Of a DNA stretch of 60,708 nucleotides, positions 35,509 through 44,880 are shown in pieces. The stretch spans positions 1-60,708 of the forward strand of contig JAQCEM010000012.1 of NCBI GenBank assembly GCA_027729635.1, in the 5' to 3' direction. This DNA is from Casp-actino8 sp001510335. Its GTDB lineage: Bacteria; Actinomycetota; Acidimicrobiia; Acidimicrobiales; Ilumatobacteraceae. How positions within the stretch are numbered: the stretch's first letter is position 1; each line of letters starts with the position of its first letter. The notes under the pieces were generated by a model. It saw only the letters and a list, made by a program, of their open reading frames with translations, had not been told where the DNA came from and made no database searches. The position numbers and the translations under genes are program-made.

Positions 35509-35512
35509 CTTT

Positions 35513-36418
35513 ATGGAACTGCTTCGTACTCCCGATTCTGCATTCGCCAATATCACTGACTGGGCGTTTGAACCCACCTACACCAACATCACGGCCGATG
35601 ATGGAACAGTTATTCGCGTTGCCCACGTTGACATCGGACCCAAAGACGCCACCGAAACTTTCCTGTGCGTACACGGTGAACCCTCGTGGAGTTTCTTGTA
35701 TCGCAAAGTCGCTCGAGTCTTAACTGGCGCGGGACATCGAGTAGTTGCTCCCGATCTTGTCGGCTTCGGCCGCAGCGATAAGCCAACACTCACAGCTGAT
35801 TTCACCTATGAACGTCACGTTGATTGGATGAGTCAATGGCTCGTTGCGAATGATCTCAAGAACCTCACGTTGGTGTGTCAAGACTGGGGCAGTTTGATTG
35901 GCCTACGTTTGGCAACTGCTTTCCCCGATCGCTTTGCGCGCATCGTGTTGGCTAACGGTGGACTGCCCACCGGTGATCCTGCACCTAACGAAGCTTTCTT
36001 GGCCTGGCGTAAATTCAGTCAAGAAACACCGACATTTCCCACATCGCAAATCATTCAAGGTGGATGCGCGAAGAAGCCGCTTGCGCCTGAAGTGATGGCT
36101 GCATATGACGCTCCATATCCGGACGAGTCGTACAAGGCCGCCGCACGCATTTTCCCAACATTGGTTCCAGCGTCGCTTGACGACCCGTCATCAAAAGCAA
36201 ACATCAAAGCATGGGATGTCTTGAAGACGTGGACCAAACCGTTCATCTGTGCATTTAGTGACAGTGATCCAGTGTCAAAAAATGGTGAGTGGGCGTTTCG
36301 AAAAGCCGTGCCAGGTGCCGAGACTTCAATGCACACGACCATCGTTGGCGGCGGACACTTCTTGCAAGAAGATTGCGGCGAAGAATTTGCCAACTTCATC
36401 TTGCAAGCAATCGCTTAA
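35513..36418 (+). CDS. Haloalkane dehalogenase, HLD-I type
   Basis: A 301-residue alpha/beta hydrolase with the HLD-I pattern: HGEPSW oxyanion motif (54-59), the nucleophile Asp124 followed by the halide-binding Trp125 in CQDWGS, numbering that coincides with Xanthobacter DhlA, an acid Asp in the FSDSDPVS segment and a catalytic His near 282 in GGGHFLQED. It would hydrolyse carbon-halogen bonds in haloalkanes. Its substrate range depends on the cap domain and cannot be read. Transcription seems leaderless from TATAGT. It ends four bases from the convergent HNH gene. Confidence 0.85.
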   Translation: MELLRTPDSAFANITDWAFEPTYTNITADDGTVIRVAHVDIGPKDATETFLCVHGEPSWSFLYRKVARVLTGAGHRVVAPDLVGFGRSDKPTLTADFTYERHVDWMSQWLVANDLKNLTLVCQDWGSLIGLRLATAFPDRFARIVLANGGLPTGDPAPNEAFLAWRKFSQETPTFPTSQIIQGGCAKKPLAPEVMAAYDAPYPDESYKAAARIFPTLVPASLDDPSSKANIKAWDVLKTWTKPFICAFSDSDPVSKNGEWAFRKAVPGAETSMHTTIVGGGHFLQEDCGEEFANFILQAIA

Positions 36419-36422
36419 CGAA

Positions 36423-37328
36423 TCAGCAACTCGCTAATTTGCGGGCTAGAAAATCATGCTCGGCTTGATCGACCGATAGGTCCCAAGCGCGTTTGATCTC
36501 AATCCAGATACGCACATATTCGCAGTGGTATCCAGAATTCGGCGGCATCCATTCAGCTGGATCGCGATCACTCTTCGAACGATTACTCGAGGCCGTTACT
36601 GCAATCAAAAAGAAAGGTTGATCGAGATCATTAGCAAAATGCTTGCGTTGATCAGCGTTCCAATTCCATGCGCCAGAACCCCACGCTTCGCTCAGTGGCA
36701 CCATGTGGTCAATATCAAATTTTGATGAATCAGTTGTTTCAACATTGTCGTAAATAGAGAACCAACGTCCACCAGTGATTGTGCATCCCGAACCAATCTG
36801 TATAGGGTCTAGCGATTCGGCTATTAAAACTTCCTTGCGGGTATTGCATCCATTGCGATCGGCGTCGTACCAGTCGGCGAATAAATCTCGGTCGTAACCA
36901 CCCACATATTCGGGCTCAATGCGTAAACCAACCGGATCTGATGGTGCAGGTGGCTGCGTCGCTTGGGGTTGAGTACTAGGTGGTTGAGTGATTGGTGCTT
37001 GAGTTGCCGGCGCCCGTGTTGCGGGAGCTTGAGTAGTAGGGGCGATCGTTGACGGAGCTTGTGTAGGTGGTTCGACGTTTTCAGATGTTTGAGTGATCGT
37101 GGGTTGAGTCTCGACTGAAATGACGATTGATGTCGATGTCGTCAATGAAGTATCAGATGCCGCAGTAGTTGTTGTACGCGGTGACGAGGTGCTGCTTGAA
37201 ATTGGAATCGGGGCTGAGTTGTCAACTTCAATGGCCACAACTTCGGCTGGAGAAGAACCACATGACACGCATATCAACATCAAAAATGCGACGGTCGGAC
37301 CAATCATGTGCCGAAGTCGCGGGGTCAT
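36423..37328 (-). CDS. Secreted HNH nuclease-like lipoprotein (DUF1524)
   Basis: A 301-residue protein. The N terminus is a lipoprotein signal (hydrophobic run, then CVSCGSS lipobox-like). Residues about 35-130 are a Ser/Thr/Pro/Gln linker with repeated T(Q/R)AP units. The C-terminal domain (about 135-301) has FDIDHMVPLSEAW, ending in NRSKSDRDPAEWMPP, the DUF1524/HNH pattern with the catalytic DH. Extracellular DNA degradation for nutrient gain is the likely role. A TAGTCT box six bases before the ATG suggests leaderless transcription, diverging from gluQ. Confidence 0.85.
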   Translation of the reverse strand: MTPRLRHMIGPTVAFLMLICVSCGSSPAEVVAIEVDNSAPIPISSSTSSPRTTTTAASDTSLTTSTSIVISVETQPTITQTSENVEPPTQAPSTIAPTTQAPATRAPATQAPITQPPSTQPQATQPPAPSDPVGLRIEPEYVGGYDRDLFADWYDADRNGCNTRKEVLIAESLDPIQIGSGCTITGGRWFSIYDNVETTDSSKFDIDHMVPLSEAWGSGAWNWNADQRKHFANDLDQPFFLIAVTASSNRSKSDRDPAEWMPPNSGYHCEYVRIWIEIKRAWDLSVDQAEHDFLARKLASC

Positions 37329-37334
37329 ATGTAG

Positions 37335-37340
37335 AGACTA
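37335..37340 (-). promoter_or_regulatory. -10 box for leaderless HNH lipoprotein gene
   Basis: TAGTCT (minus strand) six bases before ATG 37328. Confidence 0.55.
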
Positions 37341-37368
37341 GGCAAATTGAAAGATTATTGATGACTAC

Positions 37369-38310
37369 ATGGGGAAGAATGTGCACGTGATCGATCGTTT
37401 CGCACCTTCTCCAACCGGACCCTTGCATGTTGGAAACTTACGGACAGCTGTGATCGCTTGGCTGTGTGCTCATCAACAAGATGGTGAACTGCTTCTTCGA
37501 TTTGAAGACCTTGATCGCGCGAACAGCAAGCCCGAACATGAAGTACGACAGGTCAACGAGCTTGCACAATTAGGAATCACTTTTGGATCAAACGTCATTC
37601 GGCAGAGCGAGCGCTTTGATCTCTATCGCGAGATCGTTGAAGGTTTACGCCAACAAGATCTGGTGTATCCGTGTTATTGCACTCGCCGTGAAATTCTTGA
37701 GTCAACTCAGGCGCCGCACGGACCAGCTATTGAAGGGGCATATGCGGGCACCTGCCGCAACCTGTCGGCTCGCGATCGCTCAGAGCGTGAACAGAGTGGA
37801 CGTCCACCGGCATGGAGGCTTCGAACGAACAATGAGGAGTACCTCGTCGACGATGTCATCGCTGGTCCGACCCCGACGGTGATTGACGACATGGTGCTCT
37901 TGCGTAATGACGGTGTTCCGGCGTACAACCTTGCGGTGGTGGTCGATGATGCCGCACAAGGTGTCACCCAAATCGTTCGCGGGGATGACCTGTTGCTTGG
38001 CACGGGTCGACATATCCATTTGCAGAAGTTGCTCGGTTACCCAACCCCGCAATATGTTCATGTGCCTCTGGTCGTTGGGCCCGATCAAGAGCGACTCGCG
38101 AAGCGGCATGGCGCGGTCACTCTTGAAGATCTGGGTCAACGTGGAATTGGTACTCAGGAATTTCTGGGCGAACTAGCTCGAAGTATTGGAAGCGTGGTTG
38201 AGCGGCTCAAAGACGTGGCGGATCTGCTGGATGATTTCAACCTTGACCGTTTACCAAGGTCACCGTGGACGATCCCGAGTCACTGGCAGACTGATCACCA
38301 TGACAACTGA
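37369..38310 (+). CDS. gluQ: Glutamyl-Q tRNA(Asp) synthetase
   Basis: A 313-residue paralogue of the GluRS catalytic domain without the anticodon-binding domain. It has the HIGH-like element FAPSPTGPLHVGNL, a zinc site (CYC ... YAGTC) and a KMSKS-like RLAKRHG. GluQ-RS attaches glutamate to queuosine in tRNA-Asp, so the cell is expected to make or salvage queuosine. The short length and the zinc motif separate it from GluRS. It overlaps the next gene, a 2OG-Fe oxygenase, by 11 bases. Confidence 0.9.
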   Translation: MGKNVHVIDRFAPSPTGPLHVGNLRTAVIAWLCAHQQDGELLLRFEDLDRANSKPEHEVRQVNELAQLGITFGSNVIRQSERFDLYREIVEGLRQQDLVYPCYCTRREILESTQAPHGPAIEGAYAGTCRNLSARDRSEREQSGRPPAWRLRTNNEEYLVDDVIAGPTPTVIDDMVLLRNDGVPAYNLAVVVDDAAQGVTQIVRGDDLLLGTGRHIHLQKLLGYPTPQYVHVPLVVGPDQERLAKRHGAVTLEDLGQRGIGTQEFLGELARSIGSVVERLKDVADLLDDFNLDRLPRSPWTIPSHWQTDHHDN

Positions 38311-38884
38311 TCTTGAACGAGTCTTTGGTTATCAAGAAGCGCAAAATGATGATGGCGACATGGTTGAAGTCGGTGAGAACCTTCTGATGATGCCGTTTTG
38401 GACTTTAGAAATGTGTCAGGCCGTCATCAGCGCTGCCGAAGCTGCAGGCGGCTTTGAACCGAACCCCGATGATCCGGTTCCAGGGCACGAGATCAGCCTT
38501 GCTGTCATTAGTCCGCGTCTGTACGAGAACCTCATGATTGACTTGGGTCAGCGAATCTGGCCCCAGTTGCAACAGAAGTGGCCGCTCATTGATTACTGCG
38601 GACTCCGCGATGCCTTCATCATTAAGTACAGCCTTGATGGACAGACAGATTTACGGATTCATCATGATGTTGCTCAGGTGTCGGCCTCGGTCAAACTCAA
38701 TGACTCGTATCAAGGTGCCGAACTTGATTTTCCACAACAGTCATTTACGAATCGCAATGTTCCAGTCGGCTCACTTTTGGCCTGGCCATCGTTGGTGACG
38801 CATCCGCATCAGACCTTGCCGTTGACTGGTGGCGTGAAATATGGACTCACAATTTGGTTCGAGTTGCCCGAGCAATACAGTTGA
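38300..38884 (+). CDS. 2-oxoglutarate-Fe(II) oxygenase family protein
   Basis: A 194-residue double-stranded beta-helix oxygenase. The iron ligands are a His-x-Asp in IHHDVAQ and a distal His in THPHQT; a Lys in GGVKYGL sits where a 2-oxoglutarate-binding Arg/Lys is expected. The fold resembles prolyl/lysyl hydroxylase-type enzymes. Substrate unknown. The ATG at 38300 lies inside the end of gluQ, so translation is probably coupled, which hints at a tRNA- or translation-related role; this is speculative. Confidence 0.82.
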   Translation: MTTDLERVFGYQEAQNDDGDMVEVGENLLMMPFWTLEMCQAVISAAEAAGGFEPNPDDPVPGHEISLAVISPRLYENLMIDLGQRIWPQLQQKWPLIDYCGLRDAFIIKYSLDGQTDLRIHHDVAQVSASVKLNDSYQGAELDFPQQSFTNRNVPVGSLLAWPSLVTHPHQTLPLTGGVKYGLTIWFELPEQYS

Positions 38885-38888
38885 CTTA

Positions 38889-38907
38889 AGTCCCGTATGC
38901 AGGGACT
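38889..38907. repeat. Small hairpin after the 2OG oxygenase gene
   Basis: AGTCCC and GGGACT (38889-38894, 38902-38907) with a seven-base loop, five bases after the stop. Possibly a weak terminator; no U-tract follows. Confidence 0.35.
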
Positions 38908-38950
38908 ATCCACCAATTAATTAAAAATAGAAACTACCGTCACATTTACT

Positions 38951-39853
38951 GTGACTCAATTTTCCGACCACACAAAAAATGCACATGCATTAGTGGTTGC
39001 ATCATTTGGGCTGATTTCATTGATGATTTCGGGTTGCTCGGGCGTCGTTTCATCAAGTGCAGAAGCAGCAGTGCAATCACCAGCACTCATTGATTTAGCG
39101 CCACCGACAACTGAAGCCCCGACAACGTTGCCTCCTCTGACAACGCTTGCGCCAACAACGACGTTGCCACTTTTGCAACCAATCGTCATCGCAGTTGCCC
39201 CGATGGAAATTCCTCTTGTTGCTGTTGGCAAAACTGATGGCCCCAAAACCGCGCGGGTTCAACAACGATTGCTTGATCTTGGATTTTGGTTGCAGTCAAC
39301 GAATGGCGATTACGGAGTCACAACGTCTCAAGCAGTGATGGCCTTCCAGAAATATGCCGGGCTTGATGCGAACTCTGAAGTTGACGAGGCAACTGCTGCC
39401 GCATTAAGCAGTTCAATGACGAGGGCTCATGGAACCGCCAATCAAGGCACCTTGATTGAAGTTGACAAAGATCGCCAATTGCTTTTCATTATTCAAGAGG
39501 CCAACACGGTCTGGACAATCAATGTTTCAACGGGTTCAGAGATTCCATTTAAAAAGCGCGACAAGAACGAGTGGGGCAAATGGGTCCACGGTGATGCCGT
39601 CACCCCTGACGGCATTTTCGTAATCAACCGTGAGGTTGAAAAGGGCTGGAGAACCGGAGACCTTGGTGATATTTACCGGCCCAAATACTTCAACAAGGGC
39701 ATCGCACTTCATGGGGCCTACAAGATCCCCAATTATCCCGCTTCTCATGGGTGCGTCCGGATGTCGACGCCGGCGATGGACTTCCTGTGGTCCGCCGACC
39801 TGGCTCCGATGGGAATGAAGATCTGGGTGCACTCCACGCCGCCTGCGGCGTGA
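38951..39853 (+). CDS. L,D-transpeptidase (YkuD) with peptidoglycan-binding domain, lipoprotein
   Basis: A 300-residue exported protein. An N-terminal hydrophobic segment ends in the lipobox-like MISGCSG, followed by a Pro/Thr/Leu linker, a PG_binding_1 domain (about 93-152, with RVQQRLLDLGF) and a YkuD domain (about 163-298) with the catalytic HGAYKIPNYPASHGCVRMS signature. It would form 3-3 peptidoglycan crosslinks outside the membrane. The start is a GTG at 38951 without a clear ribosome site. Confidence 0.9.
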   Translation: MTQFSDHTKNAHALVVASFGLISLMISGCSGVVSSSAEAAVQSPALIDLAPPTTEAPTTLPPLTTLAPTTTLPLLQPIVIAVAPMEIPLVAVGKTDGPKTARVQQRLLDLGFWLQSTNGDYGVTTSQAVMAFQKYAGLDANSEVDEATAAALSSSMTRAHGTANQGTLIEVDKDRQLLFIIQEANTVWTINVSTGSEIPFKKRDKNEWGKWVHGDAVTPDGIFVINREVEKGWRTGDLGDIYRPKYFNKGIALHGAYKIPNYPASHGCVRMSTPAMDFLWSADLAPMGMKIWVHSTPPAA

Positions 39854-39865
39854 CACGCTAAGAGA

Positions 39866-42829
39866 GTGATTTCAGCCTTTAGCGAATTTCGTCCGTGGCT
39901 TGACCCGACGCAAGTGTCGATTGGTCGACTGCCAATGCGCCAGGTGATGACAGCCTGCCCGGATGTTGATGAAGCGCGCATAGGTCGAGAAGCATCGCCG
40001 TGGTGGCAAAGTCTGAATGGCAAGTGGCAACTCAAGCTGTGGTCGTCGCCCGATGCCGTCCCGAATACCGCCATCAAAAAAGATTTGGCATCAACTGCGG
40101 GTTGGCTGACGGTTGCCGTTCCAGGAAACTGGACAGTTCAGGAAACTGGTGACTTTCCGCATTACACCAATGTGCAAATGCCGTGGCCATTACGCCCACC
40201 AGAGACTCCATCAGAAAACACAACGGGCTTATACCGCCGTACATTCACGGTGCCGAAGCACTGGAAATCACGTCGCACGATTATTCACATCGGTGCCGCC
40301 GAAAGTGTGCATGCAGTATTCGTCAACGGAGCGTTCGTTGGGTACGGGACTGACAGTCGTTTACCAAGTGAATACGACATCACTGAGTTTCTGCAAGCGG
40401 GCAAGAACACACTCGCAATCTTTGTGCCTCGTTACAGCGCACAGTCATATGTTGAAGATCAAGACCAATGGTGGATGGCTGGGTTGCATCGAGAAGTCTT
40501 TCTAGAGTCGCGTGCCCTTGTACATATTGCGCAGCTGCACGCTCACGCTGATTGGGATGCCGATCGGGGTGTTGCAACGATGAATGTTGCGGCTTATGTC
40601 GGCGTGTCCGATACCAATTCACAAAGTCCGCTTGACCGTGGTTGGACAACTCGTTCGTGGGTTGAAACGATTGATGGAAAACGTCTTGGAAAAGTACACG
40701 TTGCCAAAGTTCCGTATCGACATATTCAGCCGTATGCATTTTCGGGTCACATCACGACAACAACATTTGACGTACCAAAAGCGCAACCATGGTCGGCCGA
40801 GATACCACAGCGGTACCGCCTGCTTTGTGAATTGTTGAATGCCGATGGTGAAGTTACTGAAGTCGTCGCTCAATTCATTGGGTTTCGACGTGTCGAAATC
40901 AAAGATGGATTAGTCAGTGTGAATGGTCGGGCCATCACCATCATGGGTGTGAATCGTCACGATCACCATCCCGATAAGGGCAAAGCAGTCTCGGTTGAGG
41001 ACATGCGTCAAGACATCATCACAATGAAGCGCGCCAATATCAATGCAGTTCGCACATCGCATTATCCGAATGATCATCGTTTCTATGATCTCTGCGATGA
41101 ATACGGTTTGTATGTCATTGATGAAGCGAATATCGAAAGTCATGGTTTCAACACAAGCCTGTGTCATGACCCTCGCTACGCCGCCACGTGGTTATCGCGG
41201 GTTGCGCGCATGGTTGAACGCGACCGCAATCATCCGAGCATCATTATGTGGAGCCTGGGAAACGAGTCGGGTTACGGCGAACATCACGATGCATCTGCTG
41301 CCCACATTCGACGCGTTGACCCGAGTCGTTTGTTGCACTACGAAGGTGCGGTCTTTCATGCTGGTTGGAGCGACGGCGGAAAGTATGTCACCGACGTTGT
41401 CTGCGCGATGTATGCGCCGGCGTCAGCATTAGATCTGTATGTCACCGCAAAACTCGGTGAGCGACCATTGATCTTGTGTGAGTACAGCCATGCCATGGGT
41501 AATTCAAACGGCGGTCTTGCTGACTATTGGAAAGTGATTGATCAACATCGATTACTGCAGGGCGGGTTCGTGTGGGAGTGGAAAGATCACGGCTTACGCC
41601 AAACATTGAAGAATGGTCAAGAACGCTTTGCCTATGGTGGTCAATTTGGAGATCAGCCCAACGACGGAAACTTCGTTGCTGATGGTCTGGTATCACCCGA
41701 GTGCGAACCGCATCCAGCGATTCAAGAATTGATGTGGGTGCATCGACCAATCGCCGTTGAACAAACGGGCTGGAAAATGCGCGTCACGAATCGCCAATCG
41801 TTTCATGATGCTTCGTGGTTATGCGGAACCTGGGAACTCTCTCTTGATGGTGAGATTGTTGAGTCAGGAAATTGGTCGCCTGAAGTTGAAGCAGGTCAGT
41901 CAGGTCTGGTTGATGCACCAACGAACCTTCTTGAAGCCAAGAAACTTAACGGCGAAGTACTGCTCACTGTCCGTTGGTTCGTGAAGAAGGCAACTCCATG
42001 GTGTGAGGCCGGGTATTTAGTTGGCTGGGATCAAGTGGTTGTTCGTGCCGCAACAGCACAACGTTTACCAAAACGCTCATCCAGTGAAGATCGGGCTGAT
42101 ATTGATGTGCTTCTCGGAGGATACCCGCGTCTGAATTTATGGCGCGCGGCAACTGACAACGATGGTTTTAAGTTGATGCCTCAGTTGGCATCGCAACTTG
42201 GTGTCGGTGGGCGAGCACTCTGGGACTGGCTATTGGCTGGGGTCAATACGAAGCCTGCAAATTCGTTGGTTGATCATCAATGTGATTCGTATGTCGACGC
42301 CGACGGAGCGGTGGTGTTTGATCACACCGTTGTTGTGCCAGAGGCTTTGGCCGACCTGCCGCGTATTGGTGTGGTCTTTGAATTACCCGCAGGTTTTGAT
42401 GAGTTGAGTTGGTACGGCCGCGGACCGTTAGAAAATATGCCGGATCGAAACTCGGGTGCCGTGTTGGGTATCTGGTCTGATGAACCCGATGAGTTGCCCT
42501 ACATCGTTCCTCAAGAATTTGGTCTACGCACCGATTGTCGCTGGATGGAGATCATTCGTCGTCGTGATGGAATGCGGTTACGAATTGAGGCACTGAATCC
42601 GGTGGGCTTGCACATGTCGGCTATTCATCATCGTGATGAGGATCTCTTTGCCGCAGCGGATATCACCGAATTGATCTGGCGTGAAGCGTTGACGGTGCAC
42701 ATTGATGTTGCTCACCGCGGAGTTGGAACTGCGAGTTGCGGACCCGATATTGATCCCCGACATTCAATTGCGGCGGGCACCTATCAATTTGCCTATCGCT
42801 TACGTTTATTGGGCGCGTCGGACAACTAA
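39866..42829 (+). CDS. lacZ: Beta-galactosidase, GH2 family
   Basis: A 987-residue LacZ-type glycosidase with sugar-binding, immunoglobulin-like, TIM-barrel and C-terminal small-chain domains. The acid/base Glu is in WSLGNESGYG, the nucleophile in ILCEYSHAMGNS; NRHDHHPDKG and the YGGQFGDQPNDGNF segment are also typical. It lacks a signal peptide, so it should cleave imported galactosides. The start is a GTG at 39866 with a CACGCT box six bases upstream. The 3' end overlaps the convergent MBL-Rieske gene by 24 bases. No sugar transporter or regulator is adjacent. Confidence 0.95.
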   Translation: MISAFSEFRPWLDPTQVSIGRLPMRQVMTACPDVDEARIGREASPWWQSLNGKWQLKLWSSPDAVPNTAIKKDLASTAGWLTVAVPGNWTVQETGDFPHYTNVQMPWPLRPPETPSENTTGLYRRTFTVPKHWKSRRTIIHIGAAESVHAVFVNGAFVGYGTDSRLPSEYDITEFLQAGKNTLAIFVPRYSAQSYVEDQDQWWMAGLHREVFLESRALVHIAQLHAHADWDADRGVATMNVAAYVGVSDTNSQSPLDRGWTTRSWVETIDGKRLGKVHVAKVPYRHIQPYAFSGHITTTTFDVPKAQPWSAEIPQRYRLLCELLNADGEVTEVVAQFIGFRRVEIKDGLVSVNGRAITIMGVNRHDHHPDKGKAVSVEDMRQDIITMKRANINAVRTSHYPNDHRFYDLCDEYGLYVIDEANIESHGFNTSLCHDPRYAATWLSRVARMVERDRNHPSIIMWSLGNESGYGEHHDASAAHIRRVDPSRLLHYEGAVFHAGWSDGGKYVTDVVCAMYAPASALDLYVTAKLGERPLILCEYSHAMGNSNGGLADYWKVIDQHRLLQGGFVWEWKDHGLRQTLKNGQERFAYGGQFGDQPNDGNFVADGLVSPECEPHPAIQELMWVHRPIAVEQTGWKMRVTNRQSFHDASWLCGTWELSLDGEIVESGNWSPEVEAGQSGLVDAPTNLLEAKKLNGEVLLTVRWFVKKATPWCEAGYLVGWDQVVVRAATAQRLPKRSSSEDRADIDVLLGGYPRLNLWRAATDNDGFKLMPQLASQLGVGGRALWDWLLAGVNTKPANSLVDHQCDSYVDADGAVVFDHTVVVPEALADLPRIGVVFELPAGFDELSWYGRGPLENMPDRNSGAVLGIWSDEPDELPYIVPQEFGLRTDCRWMEIIRRRDGMRLRIEALNPVGLHMSAIHHRDEDLFAAADITELIWREALTVHIDVAHRGVGTASCGPDIDPRHSIAAGTYQFAYRLRLLGASDN

Positions 42830-44362
42830 CTTGCGATCTTGAGCGGTGAGGCATTCACCGGTTTCCAGATCAAATTTCCAACCATGCAAAGTGCACACCA
42901 GTTCTGTGCCAGAGCATTCACCAAAGACCGACAGGTCGGCTTTGCGGTGAGGGCAGTAGCGTTCAACGATGTAATCACCGATTGTTATTTCATCGCTCGG
43001 TGTCTCAGGTGCAAATTTCTTGATCGCTTCAGCTTCAGTGCGCTGCATACGTTCAACGCTGAGTGATTTGAAGAAGTTGTAGATGTATTCGTTATACGAA
43101 CCCGAACGCCAGGCCGAGAAGCGACACGACAAGAATAACTTGTCACTCCAGTCAACGGCATTTTGAGCAACGACCGTTTCAACCAATCGCCGATCAATCT
43201 CAAATCGAAATCCGTACGGCTCGTTATTGAAGGCTCGAACTTCGCCATTTGGAAAATCAATCAAGACGTCAAGGTCGCCAGCGCGCAACAAACATGCGGC
43301 ACCGATTCCCTGTCGCAGAGATGGAGCCAGTGCGAGTAATGGCTCCCACCACGCTTTGAGCGTGTTCAATAAATCGTCGGTGGGCTGCGCCCAATTAGCC
43401 TTCATGTTGCCAAGCCACTCGAGGTAGTCAGATTGGTAGTTGCGAAGATATGACAATTTGTCAGAGAAGATCTTCTGCATATCGGCAGTCGGAATCGGAT
43501 GGTCAACTTGCAACTCATCCCCGATAGTGATTTGGGTGCCAGGCATATTCATGATGCCGTTGCGTGAGGCTTCCTGAAGTCGTGACAGAAACTGAGTTTG
43601 GTCCAGGAAGATCGACAGTTCATCACCGGTGATGACATTGAATTGAAAGAGATCAGGGTCAAGGAAACACGGGGGACCGGCTGAAGGGACAACGGCACGA
43701 GCATCAAGTGCCTCGACATAGCGTATTGCACGAGCGAATTGACTATCGACTTTGAGATCGATGAGTTCACGGATGCGTTCGGGAGATTCTTGATACACCA
43801 TGGGATACCAAATGGCGCCCGAAAATTGCAGCCAATGTAGGTCGATTGGTCCGTGAGCACGAAGAGCATTGAGATCGCTAGTTCGGCAATCGTTTTGATT
43901 GACCAAGCGATGTACGCCATCACTAACAACAAGTGCAGAGTCTCCAGCGGGGCCATCGGTGATTGATGTTTCAACGTGTATCGCAACAGTAAGGCCATCA
44001 CCTAGGTCGTGTTCGACTCCGTCTACGGTCTGAATGAATTCAGTAAAGCCAATTTTGCGCAAGCGACGTTCAAGTTCTGGGGTAGGGAAGCCTGGTAACA
44101 AAACTGGGGTAGAGAGATTGATGTTCGCCGGCAACCATTCTTCGTCGAGATGATCGCCATGAAGATGCGAGATATACAGGTACGTCGGCTTGCGTAGAGC
44201 ATTGTAAAAATCCGCGGGCAATTGATCGTTACGCGGAAAGACAAACCATGATCCAAAGAACGCTGGGTTAAACCACGGATCACACAAGATTGAGCCTTGT
44301 CGAGTCTCAATAAAGACGCTGGCATGTCCAACAGACGTGGCGCGCATCAGAGAGGTAGTCAC
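42806..44362 (-). CDS. MBL-fold hydrolase with C-terminal Rieske domain
   Basis: A 518-residue protein. The N-terminal UlaG-like metallo-beta-lactamase fold has SHLHGDHLDEE; the middle is helical; the C terminus (about 445-515) is a Rieske [2Fe-2S] domain with Cys-x-His in RYCPHRK and Cys-x2-His in VCTLHGW. A Rieske plus MBL combination is known from CMP-N-acetylneuraminate hydroxylase, although there the Rieske domain is N-terminal. A redox hydrolase or hydroxylase is likely, substrate unknown. The start is a GTG with a TAGTTT box six bases upstream. Confidence 0.83.
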   Translation of the reverse strand: MTTSLMRATSVGHASVFIETRQGSILCDPWFNPAFFGSWFVFPRNDQLPADFYNALRKPTYLYISHLHGDHLDEEWLPANINLSTPVLLPGFPTPELERRLRKIGFTEFIQTVDGVEHDLGDGLTVAIHVETSITDGPAGDSALVVSDGVHRLVNQNDCRTSDLNALRAHGPIDLHWLQFSGAIWYPMVYQESPERIRELIDLKVDSQFARAIRYVEALDARAVVPSAGPPCFLDPDLFQFNVITGDELSIFLDQTQFLSRLQEASRNGIMNMPGTQITIGDELQVDHPIPTADMQKIFSDKLSYLRNYQSDYLEWLGNMKANWAQPTDDLLNTLKAWWEPLLALAPSLRQGIGAACLLRAGDLDVLIDFPNGEVRAFNNEPYGFRFEIDRRLVETVVAQNAVDWSDKLFLSCRFSAWRSGSYNEYIYNFFKSLSVERMQRTEAEAIKKFAPETPSDEITIGDYIVERYCPHRKADLSVFGECSGTELVCTLHGWKFDLETGECLTAQDRKLVVRRAQ

Positions 44363-44368
44363 AGCACC

Positions 44369-44374
44369 AAACTA
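44369..44374 (-). promoter_or_regulatory. -10 box for leaderless MBL-Rieske gene
   Basis: TAGTTT (minus strand) six bases before GTG 44362. Confidence 0.5.
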
Positions 44375-44418
44375 GCCAAAAGTGACGAGAACTGACCGAG
44401 AGTCGCGTAGTCCGTTGG

Positions 44419-44856
44419 TCACTTAGTGGGGGGATCTTTGTACGTGACACCGGCGCGTGACACGTTGTCGGTCCACTTTGAACCGTCCCAGTAGCGGTAT
44501 TCATAACGACCCGCGGGGTCTTTGTACCAATCGGCTGGAACGCTTGGTACGGCTGATTGAGTGGTGACTGGAATTGAGCCGGATGCTGATGACGGTGTGG
44601 GAGAAATAAAGGTACCGGGGCTTGGGGGAGCATCTGCGGTTGCGGCCCAACCGACGTTGTCACTCACAGGAGTTGGCTGAACTGGGGTAGGGACTGTTGC
44701 GGTGACGCTGACATCGCGTGACAAATAGGCGACGACATCATCGCTCGCGGAAACGATGTTGACCACTTGCCAACCCTGCGCCGACATTGACGTGAGCTGG
44801 GTGGCGAGATCGGCAGATTCGCTTGCAGAAACTTTGAGTGAGGTGAACTCGAGCAT
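44419..44856 (-). CDS. DUF2510-domain protein of unknown function
   Basis: A 145-residue protein. Residues 1-50 resemble a DUF4177-like fold (TSMSAQGWQVVNIVSA). A Pro/Thr/Ser linker follows, and the C terminus is a DUF2510 domain (WYKDPAGRYEYRYWDGSKWT), common in actinobacterial membrane-associated proteins and with no known activity. A TACACT box seven bases before the ATG marks its own promoter, although it lies 24 bases downstream of the ABC ATPase gene on the same strand. Confidence 0.8.
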   Translation of the reverse strand: MLEFTSLKVSASESADLATQLTSMSAQGWQVVNIVSASDDVVAYLSRDVSVTATVPTPVQPTPVSDNVGWAATADAPPSPGTFISPTPSSASGSIPVTTQSAVPSVPADWYKDPAGRYEYRYWDGSKWTDNVSRAGVTYKDPPTK

Positions 44857-44863
44857 GTTGCCG

Positions 44864-44869
44864 AGTGTA
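44864..44869 (-). promoter_or_regulatory. -10 box for leaderless DUF2510 gene
   Basis: TACACT (minus strand) seven bases before ATG 44856, in the 24-base gap after the ABC ATPase stop. Confidence 0.55.
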
Positions 44870-44880
44870 GTGCTCGTTTT

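Noticed and set aside
36920..37075. Repeat array within the HNH gene
   Set aside because: Low-complexity Thr/Gln/Ala/Pro linker of an exported protein, not a CRISPR or mobile repeat.
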